Source: JANXSS01 sp025356535 (lineage in GTDB: Bacteria > Pseudomonadota > Gammaproteobacteria > Burkholderiales > Burkholderiaceae_D). From it: a stretch of 21,203 nucleotides of DNA. Below the pieces are notes generated by a model. The model searched no databases, was not told the DNA's origin, and saw nothing but the letters and a program-made list of their open reading frames with translations. The position numbers were made by a program, and so were the translations under genes. The number at the start of each line of letters is the position of its first letter. Position 1 is the stretch's first letter. The DNA lies in NCBI GenBank assembly GCA_043762325.1, contig JAYUMU010000001.1, positions 1 through 21,203 of the forward strand, in the 5' to 3' direction. Shown piece by piece: positions 15,301 to 21,203 of this stretch.

Positions 15301-18300
15301 AACCTATGGCCTCGCTGCCGCGGGTACGCTCGAATTGACCGACGGCACGCGCAACCTGCAGGCAATGACGCCGATTGCCGGCGGAGGTACCCTCTTCGTT
15401 CGCAACGGCACCGTCAACGTCAGCAGTCCCCTGGTCATCAGCAATGTGGGGCTGACAGCCAATGCCCGGCTCAACCTGGCCGCCGGCGGCACGGTCGCGC
15501 ACACGTTCGAGGCCACCGGCGCCAGCGTCAATGCAACCGGTGCGCCGCTGCGCGTCAACGGTGCCCTGAGCTTGCATTCCAGCGCTGTGTACGGCGCAGG
15601 CGGACTGGTGACCGGTCCCGGCTCCTCGTCCGTCATCGATGGCGTGGCCGACTTCGTCAACACGACCTGGGACAATTACGGCAACGTGAGCCTGCAGGGC
15701 GCCATTGCGAGCGCTGCGCCGTACGACGGCTCCGGCGTGACGAAAATCACCAACATGGCTGGTGGCACCTTCAATGACACTTCAGCCTATCCGCAGATAT
15801 TCTCGGCGGTCAGCGGCGCCGTCAGCAACAGCCGGTTCGACAATCAGGGTATCTTCAACAAAGGCGGGTCGGCGCAGGCGGTGCAGTCCATCGGCATACC
15901 CTTCGCCAATTCAGGGCAGGTCAATGTCGCAGGGGGCACGCTTGCCGTCAGTATGCCGAGCGGTAACAGCGGTTCCATCGACATCGCGCCCGGCGCCACA
16001 CTCCAGCACAACGGCGCCAACCTGACCAACAATGCCGGCGCAAGACTGACCGGCGCCGGCACTGTCGACATCGGCACCTACACGCTCGTCAACGGCGGCA
16101 CGATCGCTCCCGGCAGCGCGACGACAACCGGTGTTCTTGCCATCCAGGGCAACCTGACGCAGACCGCCAGCGGCCAGACCGGCATCAAGCTGGCAAGCGG
16201 CACCGATTTCGACCGTCTCCATGTGAGCGGCAATGTCGCCCTCGACGGCGCGCTGCATGCTTGGCTCATCAATAACTACCTGCCCGCACCGGGCGACAGC
16301 CTGCCGCTGCTGACCATGGGCGGCACCAGCAGCGGCGTCTTCAGTGCAACCAGCCTGCCGGCCGGTCTGCAAGCCGGCTACCGGCTGTATGCCGGCGAAA
16401 CGGCGCGCCTGGTCTACGTCGCACCGGGCACGCAATTCTTTGACAACGGCGCCGGCGACTACAGCTGGAGCAATCCGGTCAACTGGTCCGGCAACGCGCT
16501 GCCGACGGCGACGCAGGACGTCCTGCTCGATATCGGCAACCGCATCATCCACGGCACCGGGGTCGACCGGATCGGCGGGCTGACGATTCGCAGCAATACC
16601 GAACTGCAAGTCAGCGGCGGCTCGCTGTCGGTGTCCGGGCCGACGGTGGTCGATGGCGTGCTGAGCTCGGGCAGTCAGCTCTCGCTTGGCGGCGCGCTGA
16701 GCGGCGCCGGCATCCTGTCGGTGCAAGGCGGAACCACGTCGCTGGCAAAGGATTCCGCCGTCAACCGGCTCGACATCCTGGCCGGCACCCTGAACGCCGC
16801 GGGTGGCCTGGGCGTGAACAATCAGTTGAACTGGTCGGGCGGCCTGCTGACCGGCGCCGGCGGCCTATTCACCAGCGCGGCAGCGTCGACCACGATCAGC
16901 GGTGCGGTCAACCTGACCGGCACGAAGTGGGACAACTACGGCAACGTCACCATCTCCGGCGACACCGGCGCGATCAATTTCTATGGCGCCGCAGCGGTTA
17001 CCGTCAACAACAGGGCAGGTGGCGTGATCACCGATGCCTCCGGCGCGGCAAACGTGGTCTACAACAACGGCGACTTCGTCCATGGGCATGCCTTCAACAA
17101 TGCCGGCACCTTCGTCAAGACAGGCGCCTCGCTGGCCACCCAGGCCATCTGGAGCACGTTCAACAATGCCGGCACGGTCAATGTCGGCAGCGGCAGGCTG
17201 GCCACCGTCGGCGACGGCACCGACACAGGCACTTACCATACCGCCGCCGGCACCACGATGGAATTCGCCTATGCGACGCGCACCCTGCAGGCAACCACCC
17301 CGTACACCGGCGATGGCCGGCTGCTCGTCAGCGCCGGCACCGTCAACGTCGTCAACCCGCTGACGATTGCCGGCAGCAGCGCAACGCTGGCGATGATTGC
17401 CGCTGACGGCGCCAGCGGTACCGGGCCGACGCTCAATCTGCTGGCCGGCGGCAGCGTCGCGCGGAGCCTGAACTGGACCGGCGGCACGATCAACGCCAGT
17501 GGCGCGCCGCTGACCGTCAACGGTTTGCTCGACTGGTCCGGTGGCACGGCAAGCGGCGCCGGCGGCCTGGCGACCTCCGGCAGCGCCACGACCACGATCA
17601 CCGCACCGGTCACGGTGCAGAATTCGACATGGAACAATGCGGGCAGCGTCAGCCTTAGCGGCGCCGCAGGCATCCTGCTCAACGGTACGGCCATGACGCC
17701 CGCCGTGTTCAACAACCTCGCATCCGGCACGGTCAACGACACGTCATTGCGGGGCGGCCCGGTCGACACCGGCAACGGCCTTAGTAATGCGACGTTCAAC
17801 AACAGCGGCACCTTCATCAAGGCGGCGGGCTCGCTGGAGAGCCAGGCGATGTCGAACGTCGTCTTCAACAACCACGGTGTCGTAGCGGTCAACGACGGCG
17901 TGCTGAACGTGTTTTCCGATGGTGCCGACAGCGGCGCCTACAACATCGCGGCAGGGCGCAGCCTGGGCTTTTCCGGCGGCACCCGGCAGCTGGGCGATAC
18001 CGCACGGCTCAACAACAATGGCACGCTCAGCTTCAACGGCGCAAATGTCACCAGTACCGGGCCGCTGAACCTTGCCGACTCCAATGCCACTGCCAACCTG
18101 AGTGCGGGTTCGTTCGCGCCCAACGGCGGCCTTGCGGTTGCCGGTACGTTCAACCTCTCCGGTGGCACGCTCAATGACGCCGGTGGCATCAACCTCGGGG
18201 GTCGGTTCAACTGGTCGGGTGGCACCGTCACCGGCAGCGGCGTCCTGACGACCGCAGCAGGCACCACGACCACCGTCAACGGCAGCGGCGCGACTTCAAG

Positions 18301-21203
18301 CTTTGCCAACGACAGCTATTCGGTGACGTTCGGGCAGTCCGGCGTCACCCGGCTGACCAATACGACCTGGAACAATTCCGGCGTCGTCAACATCAGCGGC
18401 ATGCTGCTCATGCCGGGCAACGACAGCGGCGGCACCACGGTATTGAACAATCAGCGCGGGGGCGTCGTCAACGACGTCTCGACACAGGGTTCGCCCGTCT
18501 ACAGTTACTACCCGGGCGGCTTTGTCGAAGCCTTGCGCGACACCTTCAACAATGCCGGCACCTTCAACAAGACGGCGTCGGCGGCTTCACTGCAGATCTT
18601 TACGCCGCGCTTCAACAACAGCGGCACGGCGAACCTTGCCGGGCGCATGGTTTTCGATGCGGGCGGCACCGATTCGGGCAGCTACAACGTCGCCGGAAAT
18701 TCGTCACTGGAGTTCTACACCGGCACGCGCAATTTCGAAACCGGCGCCCGCGTGAGCGGAGGCGGTTTGCTCGCCGTGCCCGGCACGGTCAACATCAACG
18801 GCGCAGTCAGCGTCGACAGCCGCATCGTCGTCAATGGCGGCACGCTCAACGTCAACGGCGTGCTGGCGCTGGGCGACGCCTTGTCGCTGACGGGCGGCAC
18901 CATCAATGCCGCCACGCAGCTGCACATTCCCGGGCCGTTCACGTTCGGCGCAGGCACCGTCACCGGCTTGGGCGGGATCGTCACGCCCGCCGGCGCGCAT
19001 ACGGCAATCGTCGGCGCAGCCACGTTGCGCGATACCGTCTGGAACAATGGCGGCGCCGTCGACCTGGCAGGCGCCGGCCGGCTCAGCCTGGCCGGCAGCA
19101 CGACTGCGACAGTCAATAACCAGCCGGGCGCAGTTTTCAACGACAACGTCAACGGCCAGTCGATCGTTGCGGCCGACAGTGGCGCCGGCAAGGCGTTCAA
19201 CAACGCCGGCACGTTCAACAAGTCGAGCGCCACGGCAGATGGCACCGATGTCATCACGGCGCCGTTCTACAACACCGGCGCGCTCAATGTGCAAAGCGGC
19301 GCCACCCGCTTCAATCTGCCGGACGGCAATCGCGGCCTCGTCAATGTCGGCGCCGGTGCGCGCTTTGGCAACGGCGACGGCGATCTGGTCAATCAGGCCG
19401 GCGCATCGATGCGCGGCGCCGGCACGCTCAGCGCCGGCGGCGGGGCCGGCACCCTGGTCAACAACGGCGTGATTGCGCCGGGCGACACCAGCACGATCGG
19501 CACGCTGGCAGTGCAGGGCAACTTCAGCCAGGGCAGCAGCGGCGAGACCCGCATGCGGCTGTCTTCCATCAACGGCGTCGACCGCATCGACGTCACCGGC
19601 AACGTCGCCCTCGATGGCAAGCTGACGGCCACGGCCGTGGACGGCTACGTGCCGGCGCCGGGCGACGGCTTGGCGTTGCTGACATTGCGCGGACAACGCA
19701 GCGGCGTCTTTGCACGCACCGAGTTGCCAACCAACCTGCGCCCGGGTTACAACCTTTTCGGCGGGGAAGCCGCGCGGCTCGACTACGTGGACGCGACCCC
19801 GACCATGCAGTACTTCGACAATGGCGCCGGCGACTTCAACTGGGCCAATCCGGTCAACTGGTCCAACGACACCTTGCCCACTGCTCGCCAGGACGTGCTG
19901 ATCGATACCAATGCCCGCGTCACGCATGCAGGCGGCACCGATCGCATCCGCGGCCTTACCATCAACGGTGGCAGCGAAGTGCTGGTCAGTGGCGGCGCGC
20001 TCGGCGTCGCGGGCGCCACCGCCGTCGCCGGCAAGCTGTCGGTGACAGCAGGCAGCGTCACGCTCGATGGCCCGCTGAGCGGCAGCGGCGCGCTGGCAGT
20101 GCAGGGCGGCGCGCTTGCCCTGAACGGCAATACCGCCATCGCCGGCCTGGAAGTGAGCGGTGGCCTGCTGAGCGGCGCCGGCGCACTCAACGTCAGCGAC
20201 AGCTTCCGGCAAAGCGGCGGCCAGATGTCGTTTATCGGCATGCCGGTGACACTGCGCCAGGGCAGCGGCGCGCTTGCCGTTGGCAACATCGAGGCAGGCA
20301 CCATCGTTCTTGCCGCGGCAACCGGCGCCATCGTGCAGCGCGATGGTTCGGCGGTGAAGGCGGCCAGCCTGACGGCGCTGGCGCAGCAAACGATCACGCT
20401 CGACGGCGCCGGCAATGCGCTGGCCCATGTGAGCGCAACGGCCACGGGTACGGCGCCGGCGATTCGCCTGCAAAGCGCAACACCGCTGTCGTTGGGCAGC
20501 ATCATCAGCGCCGGCGGCAGCGTCACGCTCGGTTCCGGCGGCGCCATTACCCAGACCGGTGCCATCGACACGGCAAGCCTGCGCACCGTCAGTGTCGGCG
20601 GCACGATCCTGGAAGGCGCCAACACGGTGGCCAGTTTTAGTGCCGACAACACCGGCAGCGGCGCCATCAGCCTGGTCAACACCAGTCGCCCCGGTACGCT
20701 CACGCTGCTGCCGGTGTTTAATCATGCCGGCGCCGTGGTCGTCGACAACACCGGCGGCGTCGTCACCTCGGGTGATGTCACGGCTGGCAATGGCAGCCTG
20801 ACGATCTCGGCACACAGTCCGATCACCGTCAATTCGACGCTGGCGGCAAGCGAGGGGATCAGTTTGAATACCTTCGCCTCGCCAAGCGGAAACGACCTGA
20901 TCACGCTGAACGGCACGCTGCTCGCCACCGGCGGCGGCATCACCTTAAGCGGTGCCACCGATGTACTCATAGCATCGACGGCGAGTTCGAGCGTGCAGTC
21001 GGGTTCGCCGATCGACCTGTCGGCCACGATCGGCAGCGTCAGCATCCGCCAGGGCGCAACCTTCGTCGGCGCCACCCCGCGCGTTCGCGAAGGCACGCCA
21101 TCGACACCGACACCAACACCAACACCAACACCAACACCAACACCAACACCAACACCAACACCAACACCAACACCAACACCAACACCAACACCAACACCAA
21201 CAC
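12398..21203 (+). CDS. Giant TpsA exoprotein, filamentous-haemagglutinin-like (3' end outside the window)
   Basis: This is the secreted partner of the TpsB 11 bp upstream, probably a large surface adhesin or matrix protein. Reading from the ATG at 12398 (GGGA ribosome site at 12388-12391) I found no in-frame stop up to the window edge, so at least 2,935 residues are encoded. A 99-residue N-terminal extension rich in Arg and Ala ends in a hydrophobic stretch with a signal-peptidase-like AFA site. The TPS haemagglutinin domain follows (about 100-340), with NWGSFAIGSSAAVNF at 143, LNRVMG, LGKLTANGRIWLINPAGI with NPAGI at 192-196, and KGGFVETSG. From about residue 590 the protein is Gly/Asn/Thr/Ala-rich beta-helix-like repeats, then a different Ala/Gly/Thr-rich region, then a Thr-Pro repeat at the edge. 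I noticed only one Cys after the signal peptide. Long antisense frames over this gene are shadows. Confidence 0.93.
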   Translation, partial: MHTPTEGGDAISAAAVAATRGAAARQHAGGGRPARRTAPVSIRLRIGGRMMLLSWRARARMAALLCSLLNRSIGMIAAGLRAARRMAAVLPVIAAPAFAAPGGTLPAVNALPTNGVLAAGQASFSQAAGRLTVTQSSDRAIINWGSFAIGSSAAVNFIQPGASSATLNRVMGNDPSALLGKLTANGRIWLINPAGIMVGQGARIDVAGFVASTLDVRDADFLAGRYSFEANGTTARVQNFGSITTVDGGNVYLVGPEVENHGLITSPAGEVLLAAGQSVQFIDTTTPGVKVELTGAQGNVTNIGQILSAAGRIGMAGALVSNNGVLNASSVEKQGGRIFLKAGQGVVTAASSVIAANGTGGGSVTIFADDSAAIDGSISALGSAGKGGFVETSGSKSLSVADAPKVGRGGEWFIDPLRVAIVAGPLIDNDIAVQGSGANLHAGGSPHYTTNGNNAVITTASIESTLNSGGNVTISTTAQTGQLAGGQAGNISVYAPITRSVGAGDAVLTLNAHGSILLNADIKSSAGKLNLVFNPDAGNLGIGSLILGDTTLNANGGTITAAGKAVAVTGTANILSPMTAGRLALAGGTLNSVGGVTVSGATTWNGGVVTGAGGLTTNGSTDVGGVAELYESTWTNNGTVSFDYSGRLRITGSGAPNRPSTFINRAGGRIDDYSSMTNIVESTGGADKTFQNFGAFNKTGESAALQTVSGGFSNAGVMNLSSGTLRVIGAGNDTGTYTVAAPATLELAAGARRLQAVTPVSGDGRLLVSGGTVTVDNRLVVSGGSAALAVTGGTLDLAAGAAVARAVDWTGGTINAIGAPLTVNGFLNWSGGVLGGAGGLVTAAGATTSIGGVITLAATAGATKWDNYGNVSINGSNGAICLSGTVDSPVGFTNRSGGVVTLNASDAHYVSYGSNAGSFPNQTFNNEGLIQTGNGALINRINGLFNNSGTVNVNSGILSLIGGGTDTGTYGLAAAGTLELTDGTRNLQAMTPIAGGGTLFVRNGTVNVSSPLVISNVGLTANARLNLAAGGTVAHTFEATGASVNATGAPLRVNGALSLHSSAVYGAGGLVTGPGSSSVIDGVADFVNTTWDNYGNVSLQGAIASAAPYDGSGVTKITNMAGGTFNDTSAYPQIFSAVSGAVSNSRFDNQGIFNKGGSAQAVQSIGIPFANSGQVNVAGGTLAVSMPSGNSGSIDIAPGATLQHNGANLTNNAGARLTGAGTVDIGTYTLVNGGTIAPGSATTTGVLAIQGNLTQTASGQTGIKLASGTDFDRLHVSGNVALDGALHAWLINNYLPAPGDSLPLLTMGGTSSGVFSATSLPAGLQAGYRLYAGETARLVYVAPGTQFFDNGAGDYSWSNPVNWSGNALPTATQDVLLDIGNRIIHGTGVDRIGGLTIRSNTELQVSGGSLSVSGPTVVDGVLSSGSQLSLGGALSGAGILSVQGGTTSLAKDSAVNRLDILAGTLNAAGGLGVNNQLNWSGGLLTGAGGLFTSAAASTTISGAVNLTGTKWDNYGNVTISGDTGAINFYGAAAVTVNNRAGGVITDASGAANVVYNNGDFVHGHAFNNAGTFVKTGASLATQAIWSTFNNAGTVNVGSGRLATVGDGTDTGTYHTAAGTTMEFAYATRTLQATTPYTGDGRLLVSAGTVNVVNPLTIAGSSATLAMIAADGASGTGPTLNLLAGGSVARSLNWTGGTINASGAPLTVNGLLDWSGGTASGAGGLATSGSATTTITAPVTVQNSTWNNAGSVSLSGAAGILLNGTAMTPAVFNNLASGTVNDTSLRGGPVDTGNGLSNATFNNSGTFIKAAGSLESQAMSNVVFNNHGVVAVNDGVLNVFSDGADSGAYNIAAGRSLGFSGGTRQLGDTARLNNNGTLSFNGANVTSTGPLNLADSNATANLSAGSFAPNGGLAVAGTFNLSGGTLNDAGGINLGGRFNWSGGTVTGSGVLTTAAGTTTTVNGSGATSSFANDSYSVTFGQSGVTRLTNTTWNNSGVVNISGMLLMPGNDSGGTTVLNNQRGGVVNDVSTQGSPVYSYYPGGFVEALRDTFNNAGTFNKTASAASLQIFTPRFNNSGTANLAGRMVFDAGGTDSGSYNVAGNSSLEFYTGTRNFETGARVSGGGLLAVPGTVNINGAVSVDSRIVVNGGTLNVNGVLALGDALSLTGGTINAATQLHIPGPFTFGAGTVTGLGGIVTPAGAHTAIVGAATLRDTVWNNGGAVDLAGAGRLSLAGSTTATVNNQPGAVFNDNVNGQSIVAADSGAGKAFNNAGTFNKSSATADGTDVITAPFYNTGALNVQSGATRFNLPDGNRGLVNVGAGARFGNGDGDLVNQAGASMRGAGTLSAGGGAGTLVNNGVIAPGDTSTIGTLAVQGNFSQGSSGETRMRLSSINGVDRIDVTGNVALDGKLTATAVDGYVPAPGDGLALLTLRGQRSGVFARTELPTNLRPGYNLFGGEAARLDYVDATPTMQYFDNGAGDFNWANPVNWSNDTLPTARQDVLIDTNARVTHAGGTDRIRGLTINGGSEVLVSGGALGVAGATAVAGKLSVTAGSVTLDGPLSGSGALAVQGGALALNGNTAIAGLEVSGGLLSGAGALNVSDSFRQSGGQMSFIGMPVTLRQGSGALAVGNIEAGTIVLAAATGAIVQRDGSAVKAASLTALAQQTITLDGAGNALAHVSATATGTAPAIRLQSATPLSLGSIISAGGSVTLGSGGAITQTGAIDTASLRTVSVGGTILEGANTVASFSADNTGSGAISLVNTSRPGTLTLLPVFNHAGAVVVDNTGGVVTSGDVTAGNGSLTISAHSPITVNSTLAASEGISLNTFASPSGNDLITLNGTLLATGGGITLSGATDVLIASTASSSVQSGSPIDLSATIGSVSIRQGATFVGATPRVREGTPSTPTPTPTPTPTPTPTPTPTPTPTPTPTPTPTPT
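14161..20000 (+). repeat. Seven diverged modules of about 230 residues in two super-repeats inside tpsA
   Basis: The motif [NDT]W[ST]GG..GAGGL.T recurs, clear or degenerate, near 14206, 14879, 15572, 16828, 17530, 18209 and 18942, usually 670-735 bp apart. Each copy is followed by a W[DN]N.G.V.[LI].G segment and a F[NQD]N.G.F.K segment (near 14467, 15170, 15835, 17092, 17798, 18544, 19198). A closing block containing NVALDG, PAPGD, SGVF and FDNGAGD occurs twice, with the FDNGAGD Asp codon at 16442 and 19817, exactly 3,375 bp (1,125 residues) apart. So three modules plus closing block are followed by four modules plus closing block. Copies are diverged at DNA level, so the expansion is old. 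Confidence 0.8.
21104..21203 (+). repeat. Hexanucleotide microsatellite encoding Thr-Pro in tpsA
   Basis: From 21104 to the edge the sequence is ACACCG once, then uninterrupted ACACCA units: 16 Thr-Pro pairs visible and more beyond. The 6-bp unit keeps the reading frame when it expands or contracts, so slippage would change linker length without stopping translation. Thr-Pro tracts usually act as stiff extended spacers or wall-spanning stalks. The window stops inside the tract, which may mean the assembly could not cross it. Confidence 0.9.

Noticed and set aside
18704..20815. A 703-codon open frame on the minus strand over tpsA, with similar long antisense frames at 11286-12362, 12431-13180 and 14318-15577
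   Set aside because: They lie opposite the well-supported tpsB/tpsA frame. In GC-rich DNA with strong third-position bias the antisense frame rarely meets a stop. Translations are Arg/Ala/Asp-rich without domains.

Overview
The window is GC-rich DNA whose gene types (methyl-accepting chemotaxis receptor, Rep_3-type initiator, type Ia ParA/ParB pairs, a replication-protein-O-like gene and a two-partner secretion pair) suggest a large secondary replicon, that is a megaplasmid or chromid, of a beta-proteobacterium. I favour Burkholderiales, perhaps Oxalobacteraceae (Massilia/Duganella-like), from resemblance of the encoded proteins; no search was run.

Layout. (1) 2-904: the C-terminal signalling half of a chemotaxis receptor, cut by the left edge. 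(2) 943-2286, minus strand: a Rep_3-family initiator with an extra C-terminal domain. (3) 2287-2710: the origin, with an AT-rich stretch, a perfect DnaA box and four iterons at an exact 22-bp period. (4) 2711-4821: a parA-parB operon. (5) 4822-5855: about 1 kb with no convincing gene but with one orphan iteron-like sequence. (6) 5856-8079: a second, paralogous parA-parB pair. (7) 8080-8551: a strong terminator at 8386-8411 and an 83-bp interrupted inverted repeat at 8424-8506. (8) 8552-10539: a replication-protein-O-like winged-helix protein and a 201-residue helix-turn-helix protein of unknown function. (9) 10743-21203: a TpsB outer-membrane transporter followed 11 bp later by a giant TpsA exoprotein. 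The TpsA reading frame stays open for more than 8.8 kb and leaves the window inside a Thr-Pro-encoding hexanucleotide repeat.

How it fits together. Rep probably binds the iterons and, with host DnaA, opens the AT-rich stretch beside its own promoter. The two ParAB pairs would segregate the replicon, and the O-like protein may be an accessory replication factor. The secretion pair is cargo: TpsB would thread the repetitive TpsA adhesin-like protein across the outer membrane. The most interesting points are the two tandem partition cassettes around an origin-like spacer with a displaced iteron, the long inverted repeat downstream of parB2, and the repeat architecture and hexamer tract of TpsA.
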